Assembly (NCBI GenBank): GCA_026388155.1
Contig: JAPLKI010000022.1
Coordinates: forward strand, 186,001 to 250,000
Length of the DNA: 64,000 nt
Direction: 5' to 3'
Origin: Elusimicrobiota bacterium
GTDB lineage: Bacteria > Elusimicrobiota > Elusimicrobia > Elusimicrobiales > UBA9959
Position numbers and translations under genes: made by a program. The notes under the pieces were generated by a model. It saw nothing but the letters and a program-made list of their open reading frames with translations. It had not been told where the DNA came from and did no database searches. Shown here piece by piece: positions 26,178-35,972 of this stretch. Positions within the stretch are counted from its first letter, which is position 1; each line of letters starts with the position of its first letter.

Positions 26178-26549
26178 TTATTCTTTTTTTGCCAGTGCGG
26201 TTTTTACCGCTTCCGTGAAGTCGTCCATGTGGAAGGGTTTGGTAAAGAAAGCGGCCACCTGCGGGAAACGCTCAAACATTACCTTTGAGGAGTCCAGACC
26301 GGATATCACTATGATAGGCAGACGGTTGAATCCCACACTGTCGGAAATTGTAATGACCAGCGAATAGCCGTCTATTCCCGGCAGCATTACATCCATTATT
26401 ACCAGGTCGGGTTTATAGGACTGCAGAGTGTCAAGCGCTTCTTGTCCGTTGGCGCAGATTTCCACCTGATGTCCAAGCGGTTCCAAAACTCCCCGCAGCG
26501 CGTTCGGAATATCAGGGTCGTCATCCACAATAAGTATTTTGTTTCCCAT
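26178..26549 (-). CDS. Single-domain response regulator (CheY-like receiver)
   Basis: 123 residues, receiver domain only. The acidic cluster is VDDDPD (9-13), the phospho-acceptor is Asp53 in VIMDVMLPG, the switch Ser is in IVISGLD, and the conserved Lys is in FFTKPFHMDD. There is no output domain, so it should work through protein contacts or phosphorelay. No kinase gene is nearby. ATG 26549 is chosen because the protein then starts MGNKILIVDDD; a GTG five codons earlier is possible and neither has a clear ribosome site. Confidence 0.9.
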   Translation of the reverse strand: MGNKILIVDDDPDIPNALRGVLEPLGHQVEICANGQEALDTLQSYKPDLVIMDVMLPGIDGYSLVITISDSVGFNRLPIIVISGLDSSKVMFERFPQVAAFFTKPFHMDDFTEAVKTALAKKE

Positions 26550-26838
26550 ACCGTAATTAAACACAAATTAAGAAAAGCGGTCAAGCGAAAATCTTCCCGC
26601 AAAACAAATACCGCGGCAGGTTTGCGCGTGCGGGCGGGAGTTTTAAAAGCGCAATTATCCCGCATGCAATGAAAGTCCCGTTTCACTTTTACGTCGCCGC
26701 GTTGGTGAATTTGCTATTATTGATTGAGAATTGAAGTTTACTTAAATTAACGCGGGGAGATGGGGTTTCAAAGCTTGCTTTTGAGGGCTGTGCCGCAATC
26801 TTCAAATATCGAAGCGAGGATCAAAAGGCGGCTGAACT

Positions 26839-27231
26839 ATGACTAACAACACGCAGTTTGGAGTTGCCGGACGGGTTAGAAGCGTTTTTCATGCCGTTAA
26901 CGGCTTATCGCTTATGCTGAAATCCCAGCATAACGCCCGGATCCACGCCTTCTTTACGATTGCCGTTATTGTTTCAGGTTTCTGCTTCCATCTCGGCAAT
27001 TGCGAGTGGTGCGTGATTATTCTGGCCATTGCCGCCGTATGGGCCGCCGAGGCTTTCAATACGGCCATTGAATCACTTGTGAATCTGGCTTCTCCCGAGT
27101 TCCATCCGCTGGCAGGCAGAGCTAAAGATATCGCCGCCGGAGCTGTGTTGATTTCCGCCATCGGTTCGGCGGCAGCGGGCCTTGTCATATTCGGCCCTTA
27201 TTTCCGGGCGTTGTTTATACGGGTTGAATAG
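26839..27231 (+). CDS. dgkA: Diacylglycerol/undecaprenol kinase (DgkA family)
   Basis: 130 residues; small integral membrane kinase with three helices. The signature EAFNTAIESLVNLASPEFHPLAGRAKDIAAGAVL is clear in two parts: AEAFNTAIE (about 74-82) and KDIAAGAVLISAIG (about 97-110). The N-terminal amphipathic part is SVFHAVNGLSLMLKSQHNARIHAFF. It phosphorylates diacylglycerol or undecaprenol at the inner membrane for lipid and cell-wall recycling. The E. coli-type versus Gram-positive-type substrate cannot be settled from sequence here. Confidence 0.92.
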   Translation: MTNNTQFGVAGRVRSVFHAVNGLSLMLKSQHNARIHAFFTIAVIVSGFCFHLGNCEWCVIILAIAAVWAAEAFNTAIESLVNLASPEFHPLAGRAKDIAAGAVLISAIGSAAAGLVIFGPYFRALFIRVE

Positions 27232-27354
27232 AATCCCATACGACATCAGGCAGTTTGAAAAGGCGCGGGTGATTTTCTCCGACAGGGATGAAAATGTTTT
27301 CTGCAATATTGTAGAATTTAGCATGGGCGCGGACGGGGTTCGTGCCTGTGCGTT

Positions 27355-27370
27355 AAAAAAAAGGGGGGGG
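27355..27370 (+). promoter_or_regulatory. A8G8 homopolymer ribosome-binding site
   Basis: The G run ends two bases before ATG 27373 and is the only Shine-Dalgarno-like sequence available. A change in the run length would alter spacing and so translation. Confidence 0.45.
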
Positions 27371-27372
27371 AC

Positions 27373-28104
27373 ATGAATTGTATTGCGATAATACTGTTGC
27401 TGGGGGGCATAAACTGTATAGCCGGAGAAATGCCCAAAAACTGGGAGTTCAAGTCCGGCGACGTCCTGTCCATTCAGGCGGAGACGGCCTCGGGGGAAAT
27501 AAAACTCGTCGTTTCGGAGGCGCCGACCGTAAAAGTGGAGCTTATCGGCGAATATTCCCCGGATAAATGCGAAATAACTTCCGAGCTGAACGGCGGAACG
27601 CTTTTCCTGAAAGCCAAAAATAACGAGAAAAAAAAGCATTTCTGGAACAGCGGCTGCAAGGCCGGCTTTTCCGTGACGGCCTCGGCGGAAAAACAGCTTG
27701 AAATAAAAACCGGCGCCGGCGCCGTTTATGTCAGCTCTTTTTCGGTGGGCGCCGCGATCACGGCGGGAGCTGGAACCATCAAGCTGGACGGCCTTTCCGG
27801 GGCGATCCGCATAACAAGCGGGGCCGGCAGGATTCTCGGCGATATCTATTCCGAAAAATTTGACTGTAAAAGCGGCGCCGGCGATGTAGCCGTCAACTGG
27901 CTCAGGCCGCCTAAATACGGTTCCGCCGCGATTACTACGGGCGCGGGCAGAGTGTCCCTTGGATTCCCCAAAGACAGCAGACTGAATATCTCCCATAAAA
28001 GCGGGTTCGGTAGCTTTAACAGCGACTTTGCAAGCGACTCTTCCGCGCCGTTCATTTTAAATATAAAAACCGGAGCGGGCAGCGTGAAGGTAAAGCGGAA
28101 GTAG
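27373..28104 (+). CDS. Secreted DUF4097-type beta-helix protein
   Basis: 243 residues. A short signal peptide (about 1-18) is followed by a DUF4097 (putative adhesin-like) right-handed beta-repeat. Recurrent GAGxV/ITxGAG turns are seen at IKTGAGAVYVSSFS, AITAGAGTIKLDGLSG, RITSGAGRILGDIYS, CKSGAGDVAVNW, ITTGAGRVSLGF and IKTGAGSVKV. Two Cys in the N-terminal half (KCEIT, SGCKAG) may pair. The start is preceded by eight A and eight G (27355-27370), so the ribosome site itself is a homopolymer that could vary in length. Function unknown. Confidence 0.75.
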   Translation: MNCIAIILLLGGINCIAGEMPKNWEFKSGDVLSIQAETASGEIKLVVSEAPTVKVELIGEYSPDKCEITSELNGGTLFLKAKNNEKKKHFWNSGCKAGFSVTASAEKQLEIKTGAGAVYVSSFSVGAAITAGAGTIKLDGLSGAIRITSGAGRILGDIYSEKFDCKSGAGDVAVNWLRPPKYGSAAITTGAGRVSLGFPKDSRLNISHKSGFGSFNSDFASDSSAPFILNIKTGAGSVKVKRK

Positions 28105-28192
28105 CGCTGTTTCCCTCGTAGAATTACGATGAATTCCCCTCATGCATGCACATGCGGAAAAAACAGAGGCGGGAATTAAGGCGCGGGGGGGA

Positions 28193-28221
28193 TTGATTTT
28201 TACGGTGGCGTGTGTTAGACT
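28193..28221 (+). promoter_or_regulatory. Putative sigma-70 promoter of the glycoside hydrolase gene
   Basis: TTGATT at 28193-28198 and TAGACT at 28216-28221 with a 17-bp spacer; the start codon lies 15 bp downstream, leaving a very short leader. Confidence 0.5.
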
Positions 28222-28236
28222 AGAAACAAGGCCATC

Positions 28237-29562
28237 ATGAATATTAAAGGAACCCGGGTTTTATTTTCGGCCGCGCTTCCGCTTGCTTTTGCCGGCCGCT
28301 TATTCGCCGCCGGTCAGCCGGTTTCCTCCGACGCCGATTTTGCGGCGCAGCTTTCCGCTGTGCAGCAGGCGTCTTTCAAACAGGTCAAGGCCGTTAACAG
28401 GCCGGCAACTGACAGATACCCCGACCTTCCTCCTACCCGCAAGGTCGAGGGGATAGGCATCTCACACTCAGGCACACCTTTTGACATACCGTATTTTTCA
28501 TTCCCGCAGATAGCCAAACTGATAAAAGAGTCGGGCGGCACGCATTACAGGTCCCATCTTCCCCTGAACGAGCCTATTGCGCTTATTTCCAAAGCGGACA
28601 TGGCGCGCCTAAGGCAGGCAACGACCGATTTCGCGCTTTTGGACTCCATGATCGGCGAACTTTCCAAAAACGGGCGCTGGAACAGGATGGATATTCTGGT
28701 TAACGCATTCACCGTACAGGGTATAAAGGTGTCATTTGTGACCGGCTGCGGCTACCGGAAAGAAGCCCCGTTCGCTGAAATGGAAGACGGGAGCACCGTG
28801 CAGGTTTCCCCTGACAGGCTTGGGCGGGATGTTTACGTGACGTTCCTGAAATGGGTGGTAGGCGCCGGAGTGCGCAGGTACGCGGACCGGGTTTTTGTCT
28901 GGCAGGTTGAAAATGAGATAAATGTGGCCCAAATCCATGCAATGTCCAACTGGCGGATAAAGGAGCCCTCATGGGGGGATAAGGATTTTCAGCACCGCCT
29001 GTTGCGCGAACTTGCCGCCGTGGTTCATAACGAGGGGGCGAAGCGCGGAGTTGTTTTACGGACTACGCAGAATTACGCCACACTGGCCGCGGAATGGGAA
29101 AGCTATGTAAAGGCTGCGGGCGACGACGGGATAGACATCGTCGGCGTGGATCTTTACGGCAACTATTTCTTCGGCCTCCCGCTCAGGGACAAGGAAATGG
29201 CCGATATCGTAGCCAGAGCCAAGCAGCTCGCAGGCGTCCGGTCCGTATGGGTGCTTGAGGCCGGCTACTCCCGCGAACCGCTCGTGCGCGGCTTTTCGCC
29301 GGAGACGCAGGCCGAATATTTCAAAAGGCTGTTTGACCGCTGTTTCAGGTCGGGGGCGGATGTCGTGCTCGCCTTTGGCTGGTTCTGGAATCCCAAAGGC
29401 TGGTTTATGGACGGCGACAGCCAGCCTCAATGGTGGTCTCCGATGGCGGCGGAGCCTTATTGGAGCCCCATAGAAATACGCCCCGGCGACAATGGAAAGG
29501 AAATTTTTCACCCCGCCTGGACGGAATTCCATAAAGCCGCCTCCAAGTGGCTTCCGCGCTGA
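28237..29562 (+). CDS. Secreted glycoside hydrolase, clan GH-A-like
   Basis: 441 residues with a signal peptide (about 1-25, ends RLFAAG). The rest fits a (beta/alpha)8 barrel. FVWQVENEINV carries the NE pair, with Glu227 as candidate acid/base at the end of strand 4. VWVLEAGYSRE places Glu341 as candidate nucleophile at the end of strand 7. IDIVGVDLYGNYFFG and LAFGWFWNPKGWF are typical barrel-strand ends. GH39/GH5/GH53-like families are possible and the substrate cannot be read from the sequence. It probably degrades polysaccharide in the periplasm or outside. Confidence 0.78.
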   Translation: MNIKGTRVLFSAALPLAFAGRLFAAGQPVSSDADFAAQLSAVQQASFKQVKAVNRPATDRYPDLPPTRKVEGIGISHSGTPFDIPYFSFPQIAKLIKESGGTHYRSHLPLNEPIALISKADMARLRQATTDFALLDSMIGELSKNGRWNRMDILVNAFTVQGIKVSFVTGCGYRKEAPFAEMEDGSTVQVSPDRLGRDVYVTFLKWVVGAGVRRYADRVFVWQVENEINVAQIHAMSNWRIKEPSWGDKDFQHRLLRELAAVVHNEGAKRGVVLRTTQNYATLAAEWESYVKAAGDDGIDIVGVDLYGNYFFGLPLRDKEMADIVARAKQLAGVRSVWVLEAGYSREPLVRGFSPETQAEYFKRLFDRCFRSGADVVLAFGWFWNPKGWFMDGDSQPQWWSPMAAEPYWSPIEIRPGDNGKEIFHPAWTEFHKAASKWLPR

Positions 29563-29737
29563 CAAGTTCCCGCTGTCCCCGATTATTATGTTTTAAGGTT
29601 TTATCACCGCGATATGTCGTCGCGGTGGCCTGTTATGCTATCCGGGCTTGTATAAAACATCCGCAGGATTTTTGTGCGCGGGTATGTCGTTTCAAGCGGC
29701 AAATTGTTATTATTAAGGATGATGTTTTGTAACTATC

Positions 29738-29822
29738 CAGGCTGTTCAGGCTGCAGGCTGAGGGCGGAAGAACCCAAGAGAGTTTTCCAAACTTCAGCCT
29801 TCAGCCCTCAGCTTTAAGCCTT
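29738..29822. repeat. Heptamer inverted-repeat hairpin (CAGGCTG/AAGGCTG type)
   Basis: Left arm: CAGGCTG units at 29738, 29747 and 29754, then AGGGCGG. Right arm 29792-29820, read backwards: GGCTTAA, AGCTGAG, GGCTGAA, GGCTGAA. The loop is about 24 nt. It lies 20 bp upstream of the Aas-like gene. Confidence 0.82.
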
Positions 29823-29842
29823 CCGATGTTTTTAAGGATTAC

Positions 29843-32677
29843 ATGGACGGAGAGTTGAAAAAGTCCGGGAAAGGCGGATTCAGCCGGCCAGCCGTAGGTG
29901 CGGCGGGCGCTGACTTGCCGTTGCCCGTCTTTTTGAATAGCGACAGGTATTTTTTCTACGCCTTGCTTGCCGCGGCAATTTTCGCCATGCTTTGCGCTTA
30001 CCTGCAGTTCAATCTAATCCCTTACGGCATAGAGCGGTTTCACTTAAGCCCCGGGCTTGCCGCCTGTCTGGCTTTCCTGTCGGCGCTGGGCATTGGCTGC
30101 GGCAAATTCTGCTCTGACCGGCTTTCCGGCCGTGATATAGAGTTCGGCGTTGTACCGGCGGGAGCTTTCTTGCTGGCGTTTTCCATGTCGGCTTTGGATT
30201 TCCTGCCGCCGCGTCTTCAACTGGCGGCGCCTGTGATAGCGCTTGCCGGTTTGGGAGCCGGGCTTTTCATGGCGCCCATAGACAGCTATCTACTGCGCCG
30301 CGCCGCCGGCGATGCGCCTACCGCGTCCGTCGCCGCGCGCGTGGGGCTGGCCGGCGCGCTTTTAGGCGCGGGTTTTGCCCTTCTTAATTATGCCCTTGGT
30401 TTTAGCGCCGGGCGGGGGTTCCTGGTTATGGGCTTTGTTACGCTGGCGCCCGCGGCGGCTTCCCTTAAGCTTATGCCGGATTTCCTGCTCAGGTTTATAG
30501 CCCTGGTTTTAACGCGCGGTTTATACAAGATACGGGTAAGCGGCCTTGAGAACATTCCGCTGGAAGGCCCTGCGCTGCTCGTATGCAACCATATCTCTTA
30601 CATGGATCCGCTGCTTTTAATAGCCACCCAGCGGCGCCGTCTGCGTTTCATCATGACGCGGGAGATCTACCAGGGCTGGTCTTTCATCACGCCCATCTTC
30701 CGGATTTTCGGCTGCATACCCATAGAGATGACGGATCCCCCCAAGAAAATAGTGGCGTCTCTTCAGGCGGCGCGTAAGGCCATGGACGACGGTTTCCTGG
30801 TGGTCATCTTTGCCGAGGGAGCGGTTACGCGCACCGGGATGCTAAGGGAGTTCCGCCAGGGTTTTACAAAAATAATGAAGAACAGCGCCTATCCCATTAT
30901 CCCGGTGTATATCGGCGGAGCGTGGGGTACTCTCACCAGCTATTATCACGGGCGGTTCGTAAAACAATGGAAAGGCTGGTTCCGCTGCGAAGTATCGGTC
31001 ATATTCGGCCGGCCCATGCCCGCCGCTTCAGGCGCTGGTGAAGTGCGCCTGGCGGTCATGGAGCTTTCCTGCGACTATTTCAAAGAAAGGAAATCCGCCC
31101 GCGTAAGCCTGGGCCGCGAGTTTATCAGTATCGCGCGCGCGAACTGGGACCGCGTTATATTAAGCGACAGTTCGGGCGTAAAACTGACCTACGGCGCCCT
31201 GCTCACAGGCGCCCTTGAACTGACCGCGGCTATAGAGGAAAGGACCAAGGGCTGTGAGAATGTCGGCCTGCTCCTGCCGCCGTCTGTCGCGGCGGCGCTG
31301 ATGAACCTGGCCGTGACTTTGGCGGGAAAGATCCCCGTCAACCTGAATTACAAGGTTTCAAAAGAAGCTCTTGGCGCGGCTATAGAGGAATGCGGTATAC
31401 GGTCCGTGATAACTTCCCGGGTTTTCCCGGGGGATACCGGCGTCCCGCTCAGCGAGGACCAGGCCTTATATCTTGAAGACCTTCTTCCGGGCGCCGGTAA
31501 AGAGCCGGGAGATTTTTCCGGAATAAAAGCCAGGGTGTCGCCCGCTTCCAGGCTCCTGAAAGAAAAGGCGTTTGACCCGGGCGACACGGCCGCCATACTA
31601 TTCACTTCCGGTTCCACCGGCGCGCCCAAGGGAGTAATGCTGAGCCATCACAATATACTTTCAAATATAGAATCCCTGCGCATTGTTTTCGCTCTGACGG
31701 GAAAAGACCGTATGTGCTCGGCTCTGCCTTTCTTCCACTCGCTCGGTTACACGGCTTCTTTCTGGTATCCCCTGCTAAGCGTTGTGCCTGTTGTTTATCA
31801 CCATAACCCGCTTGACGCCGGGACTATGGTCCGGCTGGTGCGTGAGCGCGGTGCCACCATGCTTTTTGCCACCCCGGCGCTTCTGCGCCTTTACACCCGC
31901 AAAGCGAAAAAAGAGGATTTATCAACGCTGCGGCATGTAATAGTGGGGGCGGAGAAGCTTAAGGCATCGCTTGCCGAAGCGTTCAGGGCAAAATTCGGCC
32001 TGCGCCCGCTTGAGGGCTACGGCTCCGCCGAACTGTCGCCCGTAGCGGCTTTGTCGGTGCAGCATGCCGACTTTGACAAGGAGTTTCAGACGGGCTGGAA
32101 AGAAGGCAGCGCGGGCCTGCCTTTGCCCGGCGTGGCTATGAAAGTTGTGGATTTTAAGACCGGCGGGCCCGCGGCGCCGGGCAGTGAGGGGCATTTGCTG
32201 GTGAAAGGGCCCAATGTTATGAAAGGCTATTTGAACCGTCCTGAACTCAGCGCTGAAGCGCTTAAGGACGGCTGGTACAGGACTGGGGATGTCGCCCGTG
32301 TGGACGAGGAAGGCTTTGTAACGATAGAGGACCGCTTATCCCGCTTTACTGAGATCGCGGGTGAAATGGTGCCGCACCTGGCGCTTGAGGAAGCGCTGCA
32401 GGACGGGCTTGGCCTGGAGAAGCGGGTGGTGGGGGTCAGTTCGGCTCCGGACGGCCACGGCGGAGAGCGGCTGGCTGTGTTGTATACCTCCAGAGCCGGA
32501 GACGCCCAAAAATTGCGTTCTATAATTGCCGCAAGCTCTCTGCCGGATTCCTGGAAGCCGCGGCACGCCAGCTATTACAAAGTTGACACCATACCTCTTA
32601 CAGGCGGCCGGCTGGATCTGAAAGCCCTTAAACAAAAAGCCCTGGAACTGACAGGCGCAGACAACCTGAAAAAGTAG
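29843..32677 (+). CDS. aas: Fused MFS-half / lysophospholipid acyltransferase / acyl-ACP synthetase
   Basis: 944 residues in three parts. Residues about 30-215 hold five to six helices resembling half of an LplT-type MFS flippase. About 225-410 is a PlsC acyltransferase with the HX4D box NHISYMD and the FAEGAVTRTG block. About 425-944 is an AMP-forming acyl-ACP/CoA synthetase with ILFTSGSTGAPKGVMLSHHN, GYGSAELSP and DGWYRTGDVARVDEEGFV. Together they flip 2-acyl lysophospholipid inward and re-acylate it, as LplT and Aas do in E. coli. Full-length fusions usually carry a complete 12-helix MFS part; here only half is present, so transport may be lost or need dimerisation. Symbol used by analogy. 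Confidence 0.85.
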   Translation: MDGELKKSGKGGFSRPAVGAAGADLPLPVFLNSDRYFFYALLAAAIFAMLCAYLQFNLIPYGIERFHLSPGLAACLAFLSALGIGCGKFCSDRLSGRDIEFGVVPAGAFLLAFSMSALDFLPPRLQLAAPVIALAGLGAGLFMAPIDSYLLRRAAGDAPTASVAARVGLAGALLGAGFALLNYALGFSAGRGFLVMGFVTLAPAAASLKLMPDFLLRFIALVLTRGLYKIRVSGLENIPLEGPALLVCNHISYMDPLLLIATQRRRLRFIMTREIYQGWSFITPIFRIFGCIPIEMTDPPKKIVASLQAARKAMDDGFLVVIFAEGAVTRTGMLREFRQGFTKIMKNSAYPIIPVYIGGAWGTLTSYYHGRFVKQWKGWFRCEVSVIFGRPMPAASGAGEVRLAVMELSCDYFKERKSARVSLGREFISIARANWDRVILSDSSGVKLTYGALLTGALELTAAIEERTKGCENVGLLLPPSVAAALMNLAVTLAGKIPVNLNYKVSKEALGAAIEECGIRSVITSRVFPGDTGVPLSEDQALYLEDLLPGAGKEPGDFSGIKARVSPASRLLKEKAFDPGDTAAILFTSGSTGAPKGVMLSHHNILSNIESLRIVFALTGKDRMCSALPFFHSLGYTASFWYPLLSVVPVVYHHNPLDAGTMVRLVRERGATMLFATPALLRLYTRKAKKEDLSTLRHVIVGAEKLKASLAEAFRAKFGLRPLEGYGSAELSPVAALSVQHADFDKEFQTGWKEGSAGLPLPGVAMKVVDFKTGGPAAPGSEGHLLVKGPNVMKGYLNRPELSAEALKDGWYRTGDVARVDEEGFVTIEDRLSRFTEIAGEMVPHLALEEALQDGLGLEKRVVGVSSAPDGHGGERLAVLYTSRAGDAQKLRSIIAASSLPDSWKPRHASYYKVDTIPLTGGRLDLKALKQKALELTGADNLKK

Positions 32678-32728
32678 CTGTTTTTACCACTGATCGCCGC
32701 TTAAATTTTAACCGGAAAACTGAACTGT

Positions 32729-33760
32729 ATGGAAGAAACCAAAAGCGGACTTGAAGAAAAAATAAAAGAAATGCCTAAGGCGGAGCTGCACCGGCACCTT
32801 GAGGGCTGCGTGCGCGTACCCACTATAATAAAACTGGCACGCCAATATGGCCTTAAACTGCCCACTTTTGATGCAGGGGAACTTGCCAAAACAGCCAAAC
32901 TCCACGCCCCCATGAATTCTTTGGCCGCCGTGCTAAAGATGTTCGAAATAGTTCAGTCGGTTTTTGTTTCCTATACGGCGCTCGAAGAGATAACTTTCCA
33001 GGCGCTTGAAGACGCTTATAAAAATGAGAATATAAAGCTTCTGGAATTGCGCTATAGCCCCGATTTTATGCTTCAAGGAAAGGATCTGGACTGGCAGAAG
33101 TCTTTGGAGGTCATGCGCGGGGTAGTGGAAAAATTTGAAAAGGCCAACGCTTTCGTCGGCGGGATAATCGTTATCGCTTCCCGGAGCTATGGCATGAATT
33201 CGGTGCTTAAAACAATTGATTTTGCCGTTAAGAACAAAGCCGGCATAATAGGTTTTGACCTGGCGGATAACGAAATAGATTATCCCTCCCGCATATACAG
33301 GGAAGCCGTAAAAAAACTCCGACAGGCCGGAATACCGCTTACGGTGCATTCCGGCGAGGAGGGAAAGTACACGCAGGTAATAGAGACTATCGAAGCGCTG
33401 TGTCCCCGGCGCATCGGCCACGGAGTTAAAGCGGCCGACGACCCTTCCGGCCGCGCGATGCGGCTTATAAAAGAAAACGCCATAACCATCGAGGCTAACC
33501 CGTACAGTAATTATCTTACCCATGCCGTAGATTCACTTGAAGCTCATCCGCTGAAAAAATTTATCGAATCCGGCTTAAGCGTATGTATCGGCGCCGACGA
33601 CCCTGAAATACTGGATACCAGCCTTAATAAAGAATATCGTTTATGCGTGGAAAAAATGGGCCTTTCATTTAGGGACCTTGATTACACCATAAAATGCGCC
33701 CTGAACGGTTCCTTTCTTAACCGGGATAAAAAACAGCAGGCTGCGGATTTTCTCCGCTAA
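32729..33760 (+). CDS. add: Adenosine deaminase family protein
   Basis: 343 residues. Metal-dependent deaminase converting adenosine to inosine in purine salvage. Motifs in order: PKAELHRHLEGCVRV (zinc-binding HxH, about 17-21), LELRYSPDFM, LTVHSGEEG (zinc His and catalytic Glu region), RRIGHGVKAADDP, IEANPYSNYLTHAV followed by HPLKKF, and VCIGADDPEI in place of the usual TDDP. All catalytic residues are present. Adenine deaminase activity, seen in some relatives, cannot be excluded. It lies 51 bp after the Aas-like gene with no terminator seen between. Confidence 0.9.
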   Translation: MEETKSGLEEKIKEMPKAELHRHLEGCVRVPTIIKLARQYGLKLPTFDAGELAKTAKLHAPMNSLAAVLKMFEIVQSVFVSYTALEEITFQALEDAYKNENIKLLELRYSPDFMLQGKDLDWQKSLEVMRGVVEKFEKANAFVGGIIVIASRSYGMNSVLKTIDFAVKNKAGIIGFDLADNEIDYPSRIYREAVKKLRQAGIPLTVHSGEEGKYTQVIETIEALCPRRIGHGVKAADDPSGRAMRLIKENAITIEANPYSNYLTHAVDSLEAHPLKKFIESGLSVCIGADDPEILDTSLNKEYRLCVEKMGLSFRDLDYTIKCALNGSFLNRDKKQQAADFLR

Positions 33761-33789
33761 CCAGCAGATGGTGCCTCCCGCCTATAATT

Positions 33790-33817
33790 TGCTAATCGCT
33801 ATTTGCTATTCGCTGTA
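33790..33817. repeat. Heptamer tandem block (TGCTATT/CGCTATT type)
   Basis: Four 7-mers: TGCTAAT, CGCTATT, TGCTATT, CGCTGTA. The reverse complement matches the 7-mer family at 35973-36007, so the two blocks flank the genes at 33897 and 34754 as a distant inverted pair. Confidence 0.8.
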
Positions 33818-33896
33818 ACTTCGGTAGACAGGCGGCCTTTTATTTTGGGATAATATCCCTGTAGCGGGCAACTTGCTGTATTAAGGAGAGGTAACA

Positions 33897-34646
33897 ATGA
33901 AAAACATATTAAAAATAGCGCTGTTTTCTGTCTTAACTGTGGGGTTATTTGCAGGTATGGCAAAAGCTGACCCTTTTTCCGACTTCAAGAAGCAGGTGCA
34001 GTTGCAGGGTACTGCCCTGCTGAAACCCTTCGCTGAAGACTTCGGCGGGCTGCTGGGCGGGGCTGATTTCACCACCGGCCGCTCTCTCGGTTTCCCCGGT
34101 TTTGACGCGGGCGTTGCGGTTACCATGCAGTCAAAGCCTAACTCAAAGGACCTTCTCCTTAAAAACGCCAAGGTTAACGCTTTCGGAGTGCCGCTGGCGC
34201 AGATTTCGGCCGGCCTGCCGCTGATCGGCGCGAATATAGCGGTGCGCGGCATCACGGTTTCGGGCTTATCAATAATGGGCGGAGGCCTGCGCTATCCGGT
34301 GTTTAAGAGCGGAACACTCACCAAGTTCATACCTGATGTGTCCGTTTCGGCCTTTTACGACACTATTGATTACAAATATTTCAAAGGCAGCCACATGTCT
34401 TTTGACGTGTCGGCCTCGCTGAATATCCCTATTATTAAGCCTTTTGTCGGCCTTGGTTTAGACCATACCAGCCTTGAGGTAAAGGGTGTGCCCGGGTTCA
34501 ATGGCGTGACCGCCAAAACATCGTTCAAACCCCGCTACACGGCGGGCATTAAATTCTCTCCCATGCCGCTGCTTTATGTGTATGGTGCCTACAGTTCACT
34601 GCATGGCAATAGCGGTTACCAAGCCGGCCTTGGGGCGAGATTCTAA
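33897..34646 (+). CDS. Outer-membrane beta-barrel-like protein
   Basis: 249 residues; no named family. Signal peptide 1-24 (ends GMAKA). Amphipathic strands run throughout (for example PDVSVSAFYDTIDYKYF, HMSFDVSASLNI, YTAGIKFSPMPLLYVYGAYSS) and the protein ends GYQAGLGARF with a terminal Phe, typical of an outer-membrane barrel. The ribosome site AAGGAGAGG lies 6-7 bp before the ATG. Confidence 0.72.
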   Translation: MKNILKIALFSVLTVGLFAGMAKADPFSDFKKQVQLQGTALLKPFAEDFGGLLGGADFTTGRSLGFPGFDAGVAVTMQSKPNSKDLLLKNAKVNAFGVPLAQISAGLPLIGANIAVRGITVSGLSIMGGGLRYPVFKSGTLTKFIPDVSVSAFYDTIDYKYFKGSHMSFDVSASLNIPIIKPFVGLGLDHTSLEVKGVPGFNGVTAKTSFKPRYTAGIKFSPMPLLYVYGAYSSLHGNSGYQAGLGARF

Positions 34647-34649
34647 TAA

Positions 34650-34738
34650 GAGTGTAGAGAATATAGACGAGAGTGTAGAGTAAGAAGCAAACATTCGTAA
34701 GGAGACCTCTACACTATCCGCTATTTACTCTCTACTAT
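34650..34738. repeat. Heptamer inverted-repeat hairpin (GAGTGTA type)
   Basis: Left arm 34650-34684: GAGTGTA, GAGAATA, TAGACGA, GAGTGTA, GAGTAAG. Right arm 34706-34738 is the approximate reverse complement in the same 7-nt phase (TAGTAGA, GAGTAAA, TAGCGGA, TAGTGTA when read backwards). It fills most of the space between two genes. Confidence 0.85.
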
Positions 34739-34753
34739 GCAAAGGAGTTTATC

Positions 34754-35968
34754 ATGGAAACCAATCAAACACTTAGCACGGAGTCCCAGAACTGTCTTGA
34801 AATGATCGAAACTTATGGGGCCAACAATTATCACCCTCTGCCGATAATAATCGCGCAGGGAAAAGGCGTGTGGGTTAAAGATCTGGAAGGCCGCAGATAT
34901 ATGGACATGTTAAGCGCCTATTCGGCTCTTAACCACGGCCACAGGCATCCGAAAGTGATCAAGTCGCTCACCACGCAGGCTAAAAAGGTCACGCTCACTT
35001 CGCGAGCTTTCAATAACGACCAGATAGGGCCGTTTTTTAAAGAGCTTTGTGAATTTACCGGCTATGAAATGACTCTGCCCATGAACACCGGCGCTGAAGC
35101 CGTTGAGACCGCCCTCAAGGCGGCGCGCAAATGGGGTTACAAAGTAAAGGGCGTGCCGGAAGGCCAGGCCGAGATAATAGTCTGCTCCAATAATTTCCAT
35201 GGCCGCACCGTGACCATAGTGTCTTTTTCCACCGAGCCGCAGTACAAGGATGGTTTTGGGCCGTTCACTCCCGGCTTTAAGGTAGTGCCCTACGGCAACC
35301 TTGAAGAGTTAAAAGCCGCCGTAACGCCTAATACCGTGGCTTTCCTGGTGGAACCGATACAGGGCGAGGCGGGCATAATAGTGCCGCCGGCGGGCTACCT
35401 GAAAGCCGCCTACGATATCTGCAAAGCCAGCAGGGTCCTTTTCGTGGCCGATGAAATACAGACCGGTTTCGGCCGCACCGGAAAAAAATTCTGCTGCGAG
35501 CACGAGGGCGTGAAGCCGGACATGATGATACTCGGCAAGGCGCTCGGCGGGGGGGTAATGCCCATTTCCGCCGTGGTGTCCTCCAAAGAAGTTCTGGGCG
35601 TGTTCAACCCGGGGGACCACGGAAGCACTTTCGGAGGCAATCCGCTGGCCTGCGCGGTGGCCCGGGCCGCCTTAAAAGTTCTAACCGAGGAAAACCTGGT
35701 TGAAAATTCACGCGAGATCGGCGAATATTTCATGGACAAATTACGCTCCATAAAAGGCCCGAACATAAAAGAAGTACGCGGCAAAGGCCTGCTTATAGGC
35801 GTTGAACTTAACGGTCCCGCCAGGCCCTTTTGCGAGCAGCTTATGAACCTTGGCCTGCTTGCCAAAGAAACGCATGACCATGTGATCCGCTTCGCTCCGC
35901 CGCTGATCATCACGAAGAAAGAGATCGACTGGGCTTTCAGGCGGATAAAGAAAGTGCTGCGTAAATAA
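34754..35968 (+). CDS. rocD: Ornithine aminotransferase
   Basis: 404 residues; class III PLP-dependent transaminase. [19 protein letters not shown] (phosphate-binding and substrate region), [38 protein letters not shown] (Asp stacking on PLP) and [15 protein letters not shown] (Schiff-base Lys) are all intact. The N-terminal [17 protein letters not shown] is characteristic of ornithine-oxoacid rather than acetylornithine enzymes. It converts ornithine and 2-oxoglutarate to glutamate semialdehyde and glutamate. AAGGAG lies 6-7 bp before the ATG. Confidence 0.93.
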   Translation: METNQTLSTESQNCLEMIETYGANNYHPLPIIIAQGKGVWVKDLEGRRYMDMLSAYSALNHGHRHPKVIKSLTTQAKKVTLTSRAFNNDQIGPFFKELCEFTGYEMTLPMNTGAEAVETALKAARKWGYKVKGVPEGQAEIIVCSNNFHGRTVTIVSFSTEPQYKDGFGPFTPGFKVVPYGNLEELKAAVTPNTVAFLVEPIQGEAGIIVPPAGYLKAAYDICKASRVLFVADEIQTGFGRTGKKFCCEHEGVKPDMMILGKALGGGVMPISAVVSSKEVLGVFNPGDHGSTFGGNPLACAVARAALKVLTEENLVENSREIGEYFMDKLRSIKGPNIKEVRGKGLLIGVELNGPARPFCEQLMNLGLLAKETHDHVIRFAPPLIITKKEIDWAFRRIKKVLRK

Positions 35969-35972
35969 TAAA

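Noticed and set aside
27073-27996. A 307-residue minus-strand frame
   Set aside because: Antisense to dgkA and the DUF4097 gene; no recognisable domain.
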